From the NCBI GenBank assembly GCA_045132235.1, contig JBGURX010000001.1:1-64000 (forward strand): a stretch of 64,000 bases of DNA, written 5' to 3'. The DNA comes from UBA1756 sp045132235 (GTDB taxonomy: Bacteria; Bacteroidota; Bacteroidia; Bacteroidales; WCHB1-69). Positions within the stretch are counted from its first letter, which is position 1. Every line of letters begins with the position of its first letter. Position numbers and translations under genes: made by a program. A model generated the notes under the pieces. It had not been told where the DNA came from, did not search any database, and saw nothing but the letters and a program-made list of their open reading frames with translations. Shown here piece by piece: positions 34,736-42,499 of the stretch.

Positions 34736-35275
34736 ATGAAAGATTTATCGATGCACATTATGGACATTCTGCAGAACTCCACCCGCGCGGGCGCCACAGA
34801 GGTGACCCTCGAAGTGCTGGAGGATGCGGCCGCCGACACGCTTACCATCCGCTTCATCGACAACGGATGCGGCATGGACGCCGAGACCGTGCAGAAAGTC
34901 ATCAACCCCTTCTTCACCACTCGCACCACCCGCAAGGTGGGCCTTGGTCTCCCATTGCTGAAACAGAACACCGAGCAGACCGGCGGCAGCCTCGACATCC
35001 AGTCGGAGAAGGGCAAAGGCACGACCGTCACCGCCGTGTTCGGCCTCACCCACCTCGACCGTCCGCCCATGGGCGACCTCGCCGGCACCGTCGTCCTCAC
35101 CGCATCCGCCTACCCCGACATCCGATTCATCTTCCACTACCACAACGGCGACACCGACTACGTGTTCGACACCGACGAGGTGAACGAGGCCCTCGACGGC
35201 ATTTCCATCCAAGAACCCGAGGTCATCCAGTACCTGAAGGAGATGATACAGGAAAATATCGGAAACGTTGATTAA
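34736..35275 (+). CDS. HATPase_c ATP-binding protein (anti-sigma/histidine-kinase-like)
   Basis: The 179-residue protein is a bare GHKL ATPase: N box MDILQNSTRAGATEV (about 8-22), G1 DNGCGMD, then TTRTTRKVGLGLPLLKQNTE and GTTVTAVFGL. It has no dimerisation and phospho-acceptor region, so it is not a complete sensor kinase. About 70 C-terminal residues (TVVLTASAYPDIRFIFHYHNG and so on) form an additional domain I do not recognise. It is the third gene of the DRTGG/PHP/HATPase set and is likely regulatory. Confidence 0.85.
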   Translation: MKDLSMHIMDILQNSTRAGATEVTLEVLEDAAADTLTIRFIDNGCGMDAETVQKVINPFFTTRTTRKVGLGLPLLKQNTEQTGGSLDIQSEKGKGTTVTAVFGLTHLDRPPMGDLAGTVVLTASAYPDIRFIFHYHNGDTDYVFDTDEVNEALDGISIQEPEVIQYLKEMIQENIGNVD

Positions 35276-35281
35276 AAATCA

Positions 35282-35313
35282 TTGTAGGGGCAAGGCCTGC
35301 CTTGCCCCTACAA
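35282..35313. repeat. Palindromic REP-like element
   Basis: TTGTAGGGGCAAGGC, CT, GCCTTGCCCCTACAA: a 15-bp perfect stem with a 2-nt loop. The outer GTAGGGGC...GCCCCTAC is a variant of GTAGAGAC...GTCTCTAC found at 12537 and 42469. It lies 7 nt after the HATPase stop and could also act as a terminator. Confidence 0.8.
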
Positions 35314-35323
35314 CCGCGATATA

Positions 35324-36658
35324 ATGTTACCGCCCAATTACACCACCCGCAGCATCATCGCCCTCACCATGCCGATCATGGTGGGAATGATGGCACAGAC
35401 GATCATCACGTTTGTGGATACGGCGTTTCTCGGTCATCTGGGACGGGTGGAGCTGGGTGCGGCCATGATGGCCGGACTCTACTACTACGTTTTCTCCACA
35501 CTGGCATGGGGTTTCGCCACGGGCATCCAGATCATTGTGGCGCGGCGCTTCGGCGAGAACAACCTCACCGAGGTGGGTGCCGTGTTCAAGCACGGACTGC
35601 TGGTGGTGCTGGCACTGTCGCTGCTGCTGTTCAGCCTGTTGCATTTCTGCACCGACATTTTCCTGAAAGGCATCATCTCTTCGCCCGACATTCTGGAATA
35701 CTCGGAAGAGTTCATGAAGTACCGCCACTACGGCATCATCTTCGTCTGCTTCAACTTCCTGTTCCGCGCGTTCTATGTGGGACTGTCCGACACAAAAATC
35801 ATCATCTACACCACCTTACTGATGGCGGTGGTGAACATCTTTTTCGACTACGGTTTCATCTTCGGAAACTGCGGCTTGCCGGAGCTGGGCGTGGCGGGGG
35901 CGGCCATCGCTTCCGTGTTGGCCGAAGCGTCGGCGCTGATCTTCTTTGTGTTTTACACCCTTTTCCGCATCCCGAAACACGAGTACGGACTTCTGCCCGT
36001 GGGCCGCTGCAACTGGGGACTGGTCGGTTCCATCGTGCGGCTGTCGCTGCCGACGATGGGCCAGCGGATGGTCTCCTTCGGAGCGTGGTTTGTGTTTTTC
36101 GTGATGATTGAGCACACCGGCGAGCTGGCCGTGGCGGTATCGGGCATTGTGCGAAGTGCGTACATGGTGATTTTAGTGCCGGTGTTTGCCTTCTCCGCCG
36201 CCGCCAACACCCTCACCAGCCGTATCATCGGCGAGGGACACAGCGATGCGGTGCCGCACCTGCTGCGCCGGATCTTGAAAATCTGTCTGTCATTTCTCGT
36301 AGTGCTGGTGGCGGTATGCGCCATCCTCCCCGATACCATCGCCACCATCTACACCGATGATGCGGCGCTGGCGGCGGCCTCGGTGCCGTCGTTGCGGGTG
36401 GTGTGTGTAAGTACGCTGCTGATGAGCGGCGCCTGCATCCTCTTCGAGGCAGTGTCGGGCACGGGCAGCACATTGGTGGCCTTCTGGCTCGAAGTGTCGG
36501 TACTGGTGCTGTATATCGGTTATATCCTGCTGGTTACAAAAGTGTTACCAGCGCCTGTGGAAGTCATCTGGTGCGCGGAAATCATTTACGCCCTGCTACT
36601 CGGTACGGTGTCATACGCCTACCTGCGGCACGGCAAGTGGCACGGGAAACAGGTGTAG
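35324..36658 (+). CDS. MATE family efflux transporter
   Basis: The 444-residue protein has about 12 hydrophobic segments in two related halves. The opening ITLTMPIMVGMMAQTIITFVDTAFLG-like sequence (residues about 12-35) and LARRFGENNLTEVGAVFKHGL are typical MatE repeats; the second half repeats the pattern at about 225-300 (SLPTMGQRMVSFGAWFVFF, VSGIVRSAYMVILVP). It would export cationic compounds or drugs using Na+ or H+. It begins 48 nt after the HATPase gene with a strong palindrome between them, so it may be a separate unit. Confidence 0.92.
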   Translation: MLPPNYTTRSIIALTMPIMVGMMAQTIITFVDTAFLGHLGRVELGAAMMAGLYYYVFSTLAWGFATGIQIIVARRFGENNLTEVGAVFKHGLLVVLALSLLLFSLLHFCTDIFLKGIISSPDILEYSEEFMKYRHYGIIFVCFNFLFRAFYVGLSDTKIIIYTTLLMAVVNIFFDYGFIFGNCGLPELGVAGAAIASVLAEASALIFFVFYTLFRIPKHEYGLLPVGRCNWGLVGSIVRLSLPTMGQRMVSFGAWFVFFVMIEHTGELAVAVSGIVRSAYMVILVPVFAFSAAANTLTSRIIGEGHSDAVPHLLRRILKICLSFLVVLVAVCAILPDTIATIYTDDAALAAASVPSLRVVCVSTLLMSGACILFEAVSGTGSTLVAFWLEVSVLVLYIGYILLVTKVLPAPVEVIWCAEIIYALLLGTVSYAYLRHGKWHGKQV

Positions 36659-36662
36659 GGAG

Positions 36663-36692
36663 TGGAAAATGGAAAATGGAGAATGGAGAATT
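36663..36692. repeat. 7-bp tandem repeat tract (GGAAAAT class)
   Basis: GGAAAAT GGAAAAT GGAGAAT GGAGAAT: four head-to-tail heptamers between the convergent MATE and zinc-ribbon genes. Confidence 0.7.
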
Positions 36693-36703
36693 GGAAGGTG
36701 GCA

Positions 36704-37186
36704 TCAATACCAATACATCAGCCAATGTATGTCTCGGTAGACCATCCAAGCAACGTGGCAGACAACATAAAAAGACACTAGTATGATGGAGACTATTTTA
36801 AGGGACTTTTTGGGGATGGCAAAGGGTATGAGCAAAAAGGTAAAGTTGGGAAGTAGCCATAGAACAAATTGGAGGATTCGAACTCCAATGACATCATATA
36901 GATAGTGATGCTGAAAAATAAAAGTTCCTATACCAGAAATAAAACACAATGCAACGAATGAAAGTACCCATGCAAACAAAATATAGCTTGATTTTTTGTT
37001 CACCGAATTGAAGCCGCTCTTTTCACTTATGGAATTGATATGAGCTCCACAATGGATACAATATTCTGTTCCTTCAGGAATTTCATTGTTACATTTCGGA
37101 CACTTTTTCGCTAAAATCCGACTTCCACAATAGCCACAGAATTTCGAACCGTCAGGCAAACTTTTTTTACATTTAGGACAAATCAT
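36704..37186 (-). CDS. Zinc-ribbon membrane protein
   Basis: The 160-residue protein begins with two zinc ribbons (CPKCKKSLPDGSKFCGYCG and CPKCNNEIPEGTEYCIHCG, residues 3-21 and 29-47), followed by a short linker and three hydrophobic segments (about 68-90, 105-125 and 130-150). The layout is that of the widespread zinc-ribbon/TM proteins of unknown role. It has no operon partner on its strand; the neighbouring thioesterase ends 187 nt upstream, with heptamer repeats between them. Confidence 0.8.
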   Translation of the reverse strand: MICPKCKKSLPDGSKFCGYCGSRILAKKCPKCNNEIPEGTEYCIHCGAHINSISEKSGFNSVNKKSSYILFAWVLSFVALCFISGIGTFIFQHHYLYDVIGVRILQFVLWLLPNFTFLLIPFAIPKKSLKIVSIILVSFYVVCHVAWMVYRDIHWLMYWY

Positions 37187-37324
37187 AATATATTTTCTTA
37201 TTTGGATTAAATTTCAATAACTGCTCCATTCACCAGAGAATGCATGAAAAAAAGAGGCACGCAAAAATAATAATTTTCTCAATACGATTGGTGGGGACTG
37301 TATTTTTACCACAAGAGGGCATAT

Positions 37325-37380
37325 TCAATTTTCCCCTCCCAATTTTCAGTTTTCAGTTCTCAATTTTCAATTTTCACCTC
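37325..37380. repeat. 7-bp tandem repeat tract (TTTTCA class)
   Basis: Units of AATTTTCA/GTTTTCA/ATTTTCA type run for about seven copies upstream of the zinc-ribbon gene. The last copies touch the stop codon of the thioesterase gene. Confidence 0.65.
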
Positions 37381-37805
37381 CCCTCAAATGTCTCCACTTT
37401 CTGGCGGTACACGGGATTGATGGGCGCTGACTGCTCGGTCTGGCGGTCGAAACCGGCCAGCACGCTGTGGCACACGGTCTTCACACTGCCCGTCTCCAAG
37501 CACCGCAGCTGCTGCACCATCTTCAGGCTTTTGTTGCCGAAGGCGTAGATGGCGGTCTCGCACACGATGCGGTCGTGGATTTTCACCGGCTGCCGGAAGT
37601 CGAGCTCCACATGCACCAGCACCATGTCCATGGTCATCCAGTCGATTTTCTCGCCGAACACCGCCTCGAAATACTCGCTGCGGCCGTAGTCGAAATAGTT
37701 GCACTGCACACCGTTGTTCACGTGCGCGAAGGGGTCCAAATCGCACATCTTGATTTGGATGGGAACTGAAAAATGGAATTGCACCTGACTTTCTTCCATG
37801 TACAT
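37374..37805 (-). CDS. Acyl-CoA thioesterase (hotdog fold)
   Basis: The 143-residue protein has the 4-hydroxybenzoyl-CoA thioesterase-like pattern: MCDLDPFAHVNNGVQCNYFDYGRSEYFEAVFG, with the catalytic Asp in DPFAHVNN, and LVHVELDFRQPVKIHDRIVCET. It should hydrolyse an acyl-CoA or acyl-ACP in the cytoplasm. The start at 37805 (MYMEES) is chosen because the frame upstream of it reads through the MGMT gene in another frame and codes for nothing recognisable; the ATG at 37799 is equally possible. It starts 17 nt after the MGMT stop on the same strand. Confidence 0.85.
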   Translation of the reverse strand: MYMEESQVQFHFSVPIQIKMCDLDPFAHVNNGVQCNYFDYGRSEYFEAVFGEKIDWMTMDMVLVHVELDFRQPVKIHDRIVCETAIYAFGNKSLKMVQQLRCLETGSVKTVCHSVLAGFDRQTEQSAPINPVYRQKVETFEGR

Positions 37806-37822
37806 TATTCTATTGGAAAGGA

Positions 37823-38455
37823 TTAGAAAAGAGTGGGTTCCCAGTTGAAATAGCCTTGTATCTTGCGGCCGGAGCGCGACTCGAAGTTGAGCAGCAACAG
37901 TTTGAGGTCCACACCCCAGTGGAAGCGGCCCATCTTGCCCGACGAGCAGATGACGCGATGGCAGGGGATGAGATAGAGCACGGGGTTCTTGGCCACCGCG
38001 TTGCCTACGGGCCTCAGCGCACGCGGCCGCCCGATGTTGCGGGCAATCTCGCCGTAGGTGGACACCTTGCCGACCGGTATTTTGAGCAGCTCGCGCCATA
38101 CCGCTATCTGGAAATCGGTGCCGCGCACATAGAGCCGTATCTTCTCCACGTGCTTCCAGTCCTTCATCAGGAAGTGGCGCACATTCTGGTGCTCGGGCAT
38201 GGTCTGCCGCTTGAACTCCGCGTTGGGATAGCGGCTACGCAGCTCGCCCATGCACACGTCGTCCTCGTCCATCATGCCCATGAAACAGATGCCGCCGTCC
38301 ATCGAGGCCACCAGCATGCGGCCGAACGGTGTGTAGATAACGCTATGGGTGATGAGTTTTTTCTTGCGGCGGCGGCTCCAGTCGGAGCGTGACATCTGCT
38401 CCAAGGCGATCATTTCTGCCGGCACGCGGCCTAAGTTCTGCAATGATTTTTTCAT
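37823..38455 (-). CDS. Methylated-DNA--protein-cysteine methyltransferase (Ogt/MGMT-like)
   Basis: The 210-residue protein has the active-site motif LIPCHRVICSSG (about 162-174) with the methyl-accepting cysteine, preceded by VGKVSTYGEIARNIGRPRALRPVGNAV. It removes alkyl groups from O6-alkylguanine in DNA by irreversible transfer to itself. The N-terminal 40 residues carry a basic segment (RSDWSRRRKKKL) and there is no AraC or DNA-binding domain, so it is the stand-alone type. It overlaps nothing and lies between the thioesterase and the heptose kinase genes. Confidence 0.94.
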   Translation of the reverse strand: MKKSLQNLGRVPAEMIALEQMSRSDWSRRRKKKLITHSVIYTPFGRMLVASMDGGICFMGMMDEDDVCMGELRSRYPNAEFKRQTMPEHQNVRHFLMKDWKHVEKIRLYVRGTDFQIAVWRELLKIPVGKVSTYGEIARNIGRPRALRPVGNAVAKNPVLYLIPCHRVICSSGKMGRFHWGVDLKLLLLNFESRSGRKIQGYFNWEPTLF

Positions 38456-38462
38456 ATTGGAA

Positions 38463-39452
38463 TCAACTCAAAAGGTCGTTTTTTATGATTTCCTCCTTCA
38501 GGCGGTCGAGGGGCACGGGAGTAACGCCGCTGTATTCGCACACGATGCCGCCGGCAAGGTTGGCGATGCGGGCGGCCTGCTCGGGCTGCAGTCCGGCCAG
38601 CAGACACAGGGTGACCACCGAGATCACCGTGTCGCCCGCCCCCGACACGTCGCTGATACGGCGCAGGTAGGCCGGCTGCGTGAAGGAGCTGTCTCGCTCG
38701 CGGTCGTACAGGGCAACGCCCTTCTCCGACAGGGTAGTAAAGAGGTAGCGGATGTTGTTTTGGAGGGCGAAATCGCGCATCACCCGCAGCAGCGAATCCT
38801 CGTCGGCGGCAGCATTCTCCACCCCTTCGCTCAACTCTTTCCGATTGGGCTTGAAAAGAGTAACGCCTTGATAGGAAGAGAAATTCCGTTTTTTGGGATC
38901 CACCGTCACGATGATGTTCTTCTCCTTTGCCCATGCCACCACCTGTGCAATCAGCGCGGGCGAAATCACGCCCTTGTCGTAGTCCTCGAAGACGACGGCG
39001 TCCACCTTGCGGCTGTCGAGCTGCCGGCGGATGAGGGCGAGCAGGCCGCGCTGTTCGTCGTCGTGCAGCAGGAACAGGTCTTCGTCGTCCACGCGCAGCA
39101 TCTGCCGCGAGTTGGCGAGGATGCGGTACTTGATGGTGGTTTTGCGGCGGGCCGACTGTAGCAGGCAGTCGGCGGGAAGGTTGTGACGCTCCATCAGTTG
39201 CAGGAACTCATGCCCCTTCTCGTCGTTGCCGATCACCGAGCAGAGCAGCGGGGTGGCGCCCAGCGACTGCAGGTTGAGGGCCACGTTGGCGGCACCGCCC
39301 AGCAGGTAGTAACGTTTCTTCACATCCACAATCGGCACGGGGGCTTCGGGCGAGATGCGCCCCACCGAGCCTTCCAAGTAAGCGTCAATCATCACATCCC
39401 CAATCACAAGGACGGTGGCCGACGCGAATTTTTCTAACAGTTGGTCAATCAT
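38463..39452 (-). CDS. D-glycero-beta-D-manno-heptose-7-phosphate kinase (RfaE1-like PfkB)
   Basis: The 329-residue protein is a PfkB sugar kinase: LVIGDVMIDAYLEGSVGRISPEAPVPIVDV, GGAANVALNLQSLGATPLLCSVIG, and the ATP/anion-hole motif DVSGAGDTVISVVTLCLLAG. The match to SVGRISPEAPVPI is specific for the heptose-phosphate kinase half of HldE, so it probably makes heptose-1,7-bisphosphate for ADP-heptose. The nucleotidyltransferase half is absent and must be encoded elsewhere. The ATG at 39452 is preferred over one at 39521 because a -7 box (39485-39492) lies between them. Confidence 0.9.
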   Translation of the reverse strand: MIDQLLEKFASATVLVIGDVMIDAYLEGSVGRISPEAPVPIVDVKKRYYLLGGAANVALNLQSLGATPLLCSVIGNDEKGHEFLQLMERHNLPADCLLQSARRKTTIKYRILANSRQMLRVDDEDLFLLHDDEQRGLLALIRRQLDSRKVDAVVFEDYDKGVISPALIAQVVAWAKEKNIIVTVDPKKRNFSSYQGVTLFKPNRKELSEGVENAAADEDSLLRVMRDFALQNNIRYLFTTLSEKGVALYDRERDSSFTQPAYLRRISDVSGAGDTVISVVTLCLLAGLQPEQAARIANLAGGIVCEYSGVTPVPLDRLKEEIIKNDLLS

Positions 39453-39484
39453 CTTGAAATTTAATATGCCAAAATATGACGATG

Positions 39485-39492
39485 CAAAAATA
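39485..39492 (-). promoter_or_regulatory. Promoter -7 box of the heptose kinase gene
   Basis: Minus strand TATTTTTG followed by GCATCG, 33 nt upstream of the ATG. A possible TTG lies 26 nt upstream, too far for consensus. Confidence 0.6.
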
Positions 39493-39504
39493 CGGAATAT
39501 TTTG

Positions 39505-39540
39505 GCATTTTCCGTTTTCAATTTTCAACTTTCCATTTTT
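39505..39540. repeat. 7-bp tandem repeat tract (TTTTCA class)
   Basis: ATTTTCC GTTTTCA ATTTTCA ACTTTCC ATTTTTC: five heptamers just upstream of the heptose kinase promoter and adjoining the CoaE stop codon. Confidence 0.65.
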
Positions 39541-39541
39541 C

Positions 39542-40075
39542 TCACCAGTCTTCCTCGTGCTCGATGACCTCATCGGCGAGGGCGCACTTCTCCTCCTGCG
39601 ACATCTGCCGGTTGATACGCGCCATGATTTCGGCCTCTGTCAGCTCGGGATTTCTCCGTTTGATACGCTCCAAACGCTTGCCGATGGAGGCGTTGACCAC
39701 CATCACCTTGTCGAAATAGTGCTCTAAATGAGCCTCATAGAGAATAGCCGACTCCATGATGACCGTGTCGCTGTGCTGCTGGGCCGCCCATTGCTCGAAC
39801 ATGCCCATCACCCGCGGATGGAGGATGGCCTCCAGCTTTTCGAGGGCATCGTGATCGCTGAAAACCAAATCCGACAATTTCCGGAAGTCCGGTTTGCCAT
39901 TTTCAAACACCTCTTCGCCGAAAATTTCGCGAAGTTGCTGCAGCACCTCCGCATCGGCATAGAGTTTCTTGGCCTCGTCGTCGGCATAGAACACGGGAAT
40001 GCCTTTTTTCAAGAAAGTCTTGGAAATAAAGGTTTTACCCGTTCCGATACCGCCTGTCAATCCCCATTTTTTCAT
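39542..40075 (-). CDS. coaE: Dephospho-CoA kinase
   Basis: The 177-residue protein starts MKKWGLTGGIGTGKTFISKT, with Walker A GGIGTGKT, then KKGIPVFYADDEAKKLY and SDHDALEKLEAILHPRVM. It catalyses the last step of coenzyme A synthesis. The ATG at 40075 is chosen because the Walker A motif begins eight residues later as in other CoaE proteins; a longer frame upstream would overlap the divergent HMA gene. It is read away from that gene across a 87-nt divergent region. Confidence 0.95.
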   Translation of the reverse strand: MKKWGLTGGIGTGKTFISKTFLKKGIPVFYADDEAKKLYADAEVLQQLREIFGEEVFENGKPDFRKLSDLVFSDHDALEKLEAILHPRVMGMFEQWAAQQHSDTVIMESAILYEAHLEHYFDKVMVVNASIGKRLERIKRRNPELTEAEIMARINRQMSQEEKCALADEVIEHEEDW

Positions 40076-40125
40076 AAAAAAAGAGTCTATTTTTCTCCGA
40101 TTAACCGAGTTATACGGAAAAGTTG

Positions 40126-40133
40126 TAATTTTG
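40126..40133 (+). promoter_or_regulatory. Promoter -7 box of the HMA protein gene
   Basis: TAATTTTG, 30 nt before the ATG at 40163; no clear -33 element. Confidence 0.55.
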
Positions 40134-40162
40134 TTGCCGATTTTTTTAATAATTATTTGAAA

Positions 40163-40561
40163 ATGAAAAAACTGCTTACTTTTCTGATTGTCGCCCTGAT
40201 GGGCCTGACCGTTTTCGCACAGAAAGCTGAAACACAAACCATTACCATACAGACCAACGGCACTTGCGAGCACTGCAAGAAAGTGATGATGGAGAATGTG
40301 CCGCAATGGAAAGGCGTGGAGAACTGCAGTTACGACCTCAAAACTGCGAAACTCACCATCACCTACCAGCCGCAGAAGACCTCTCCCGAGACACTGCGCG
40401 AGGGTATCAGCAAGCTGGGCTACGATGCCGACAATGTGAAGGCCGACGCGGCAGCGCGCGCCAAGCTGCCCTCATGCTGCACGCAGGCCAACAAGGGACA
40501 GGGCTGTGGTGGTCATGGCAGCACCGGCGGCGGTTGTGGCGGCTGCGGGCACCACCACTAG
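40163..40561 (+). CDS. Periplasmic heavy-metal-associated (HMA) domain protein with Cys/His-rich tail
   Basis: The 132-residue protein has a signal peptide (LLTFLIVALMGLTVFAQ), an HMA domain (about 25-95; TITIQTNGTCEHCKKVMMENVP, with the metal-binding Cys-x-x-Cys in GTCEHCKK, and LREGISKLGYDADNV), and a tail with SCC, CGGHG, and CGGCGHHH. HMA folds carry Cu(I), Hg(II) or similar ions. The tail adds about six cysteines and four histidines and could bind more metal. It ends just before the palindrome array of the transposase. No metal ATPase is adjacent. Confidence 0.9.
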   Translation: MKKLLTFLIVALMGLTVFAQKAETQTITIQTNGTCEHCKKVMMENVPQWKGVENCSYDLKTAKLTITYQPQKTSPETLREGISKLGYDADNVKADAAARAKLPSCCTQANKGQGCGGHGSTGGGCGGCGHHH

Positions 40562-40941
40562 CAATGACCACACCCCTAACGGGGTGTGACCGGCAGGATG
40601 AACGATGCTGTCACGGAAATACGAGGCCGCAGGGTGCAACCGGCCGCGGGCACAACGGACAATCCGTCACATTCGCTTTCATAATATTCGTATGGCAAAC
40701 CGATATTACGGGGATTCATTGACCGCACACCTATGGCGTGCGATTTTTTTACGGATGAACATGGCATGCATGTGAAATCGCCGCGAAACGGATGACACGA
40801 AGCTACCCGGGACCGCACCCCTAACGGGGTGCGACCGGCAGGAGGGACGGCAGGCCTTTAGGTCTGCCGTCCTCGATAGCGCGGAATTGCGGGCAGAAAA
40901 TCGCAGGCCGTAGGCCTGCGGTCGTTCAAAAAAAATGTGAT
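40562..40941. repeat. Left block of the palindrome-module array flanking the IS200-like transposase
   Basis: No gene. Three modules in the order A, B, C: A about 40569-40720 (opens with CACACCCC-TAAC-GGGGTGTG), B 40721-40811, C 40812-40935. C holds CGCACCCC-TAAC-GGGGTGCG (40814-40833) and a 12-bp stem GGACGGCAGGCC/GGTCTGCCGTCC (40845-40872). Each module begins with a GC-rich hairpin. The same modules recur, in the same orientation, on the other side of the transposase. Confidence 0.85.
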
Positions 40942-41400
40942 TCAAATATCATCCAACAGATAGCGTTCATCGTATTCCACGCCATTTTTCTCCAATATCC
41001 CCACATATTCATCACGGAACGATTGCTTGGCGTGATGTGCCTCCTGATTCATGATGTAGCGAATAACCCTTGGAATCTGGCTTTTGGAATAAGAAAATGC
41101 CCCGAAACCTCCTTGCCAACGGAAAACATTACGGGTGAATCCTTCCTTATTAATCCATTCCGATGTGTTGCGTTTCAGTTTCAATACAAAATCCGACAAA
41201 GACTGCGTGGGTCTGAATCCTAATAATATGTGAACATGATTGTCCACGCCACCCACTGCCAGTGGCTTGTGTCCATCTTCTTTTATAATGGCAGTCATGT
41301 ATTTAAACAAATTCTCACGCCATTCCGGTGCCAGTAAGGCTGCTCTATACCGGACGGCAAACACCACTTGTATGTGAATCTGCGTATATGTGTTCCCCAT
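40942..41400 (-). CDS. IS200/IS605-like Y1 transposase
   Basis: The 152-residue protein is a compact Y1 (HUH) transposase: GGVDNHVHILLGF holds the His55-x-His57 metal pair, and the nucleophile is likely Tyr115 in RVIRYIMNQEAHH. WQGGFGAFSYSKSQ is a common signature of the family. It would cut single-stranded DNA at hairpin-marked ends. There is no TnpB partner. A 90-91 bp module is almost identical on both sides (40721-40811 and 41474-41564), so the transposase sits inside an array of its likely target sequences. Confidence 0.93.
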   Translation of the reverse strand: MGNTYTQIHIQVVFAVRYRAALLAPEWRENLFKYMTAIIKEDGHKPLAVGGVDNHVHILLGFRPTQSLSDFVLKLKRNTSEWINKEGFTRNVFRWQGGFGAFSYSKSQIPRVIRYIMNQEAHHAKQSFRDEYVGILEKNGVEYDERYLLDDI

Positions 41401-41444
41401 AACAATATATAATATTACGTTAATGATATAATAATTTCAGACTG

Positions 41445-41452
41445 CAAATATA
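41445..41452 (-). promoter_or_regulatory. Promoter -7 box of the IS200-like transposase
   Basis: Minus strand TATATTTG followed by GCAGTC, 45 nt before the ATG. Confidence 0.5.
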
Positions 41453-42000
41453 CAATAATTTTATAAAATTAACGACCGCACACCTATGGCGTGCGACTTT
41501 TTTACGGATGAACATGGCATGCATGTGAAATCGCCGCGAAACGGATGACACGAAGCTACCCGGGCCCGCACCCCTAGTGGGGTGCGACTGGCAGAATAAA
41601 CGGCGCTGCTACGGAAATACGAGACCGCAGGGTGCGAACAGCCGTGCGGTACAATGGACAGACCGTCACATTCGCCTTAATTGTATTCTTACGGGAAATC
41701 GATATTGCGGGGATTCATTGACCGCACCCCTAACGGGGTGCGACCGGCAGGAGGGACGGCAGGCCTTTAGGTCTGCCGTCCTCGGTAGCGCGGGGTTGCG
41801 GGGTTGGAAAATCGCAGGCCATAGGCCTGCGGTCGTTCAAAAAAAGTGAATGTTTGCGATATAACAGACATCACATGTATGGTTCACAACATGTTGAGAT
41901 ATGAGCAAATCAGAAGATTGAGAATGATTGATGTTTGCAATGTATTGATTATCAACATATTACCCCCCCCATTTTAAATAAAAAAATTTGTGCTAAACCC

Positions 42001-42030
42001 TTGGAAATCAGAAAATAATATGTAATTTTG
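42001..42030 (+). promoter_or_regulatory. Promoter of the small lipoprotein gene
   Basis: TTG at 42001-42003, 19 nt, TAATTTTG at 42023-42030. The leader to the ATG at 42132 is about 95 nt. Confidence 0.75.
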
Positions 42031-42131
42031 CCCCGTTATATTTTCAGATTCTGTTGAAGGGGCTTGCAGAGTATGGAGGTATGGCGTGAAAAGATTAAAA
42101 ATAGAAGTCCCCAGAACCCAACAAAAATATC

Positions 42132-42449
42132 ATGAAGAAAATCCTAATCCCCTTGTATTTTGTCGCAGCCGGTTTGGCCATTACAATTACGAGCTGCAAG
42201 AAAGAGCATCTTTGTGAGTGTGCAAACGATATCGGCAACGAAGTAGTGGACTCGGCCGCATGGCTCGCCTCAGGAGGAAATTACTACCTTAAATCCGACC
42301 TATCCATCCAGCCCAAGACATATCTGTACGACACACTCCTGCAGGCTGATGAATGCGAATCGCTCAACTATTACGACTCTGTCGGAGTTGACCATCCTGA
42401 AGAAGGACTTCGCCTCCATTACATCACTACCTGCCGGGAGAAGAAATAA
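42132..42449 (+). CDS. Small lipoprotein of unknown function
   Basis: The 105-residue protein has a lipobox-like N-terminus (MKKILIPLYFVAAGLAITI, TSCKKEHLC) with the lipidated cysteine expected at residue 22. The rest is acidic, with the pairs CECAND, DECESL and TCREKK, and has no known domain. It is a single gene with its own promoter. The convergent lolA gene ends 50 nt away, with a palindrome between them. Confidence 0.7.
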   Translation: MKKILIPLYFVAAGLAITITSCKKEHLCECANDIGNEVVDSAAWLASGGNYYLKSDLSIQPKTYLYDTLLQADECESLNYYDSVGVDHPEEGLRLHYITTCREKK

Positions 42450-42468
42450 CGTGCCATTAGCACGAAAC

Positions 42469-42494
42469 TAGAGACGTTTCATGAAACGTCTCTA
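42469..42494. repeat. Palindromic REP-like element between convergent genes
   Basis: TAGAGACGTTTCA and TGAAACGTCTCTA, a 26-bp perfect palindrome; the outer half-sites equal GTAGAGAC/GTCTCTAC apart from the first base. It is positioned to serve as a shared terminator for the lipoprotein and lolA genes. Confidence 0.8.
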
Positions 42495-42499
42495 CACCG

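Larger units (their letters stand above)
41401..42131. repeat. Right block of the palindrome-module array and following AT-rich gap
   Basis: No gene. After a short AT-rich leader of the transposase come modules B (41474-41564), A (41565-41720, hairpin CGCACCCC-TAGT-GGGGTGCG at 41567-41586) and C (41721-41845, hairpins at 41723-41742 and 41754-41781). The order is B, A, C, whereas the left block is A, B, C. Module B differs from its left copy at one base in 91. From 41846 to 42131 is AT-rich, with a run of C, and it ends in the promoter of the next gene. Confidence 0.85.

Noticed and set aside
37374..38099. Longer version of the thioesterase gene starting at 38099
   Set aside because: The extra 98 codons lie on top of the MGMT gene in another frame and code for Arg/Gln-rich sequence unrelated to thioesterases.
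40576..41849. Several open frames of 60-105 codons in the palindrome blocks on either side of the IS200-like transposase
   Set aside because: They fall in repeated non-coding modules, share no start or stop logic between copies and would change when modules are shuffled. They are best read as by-products of GC-rich repeats.
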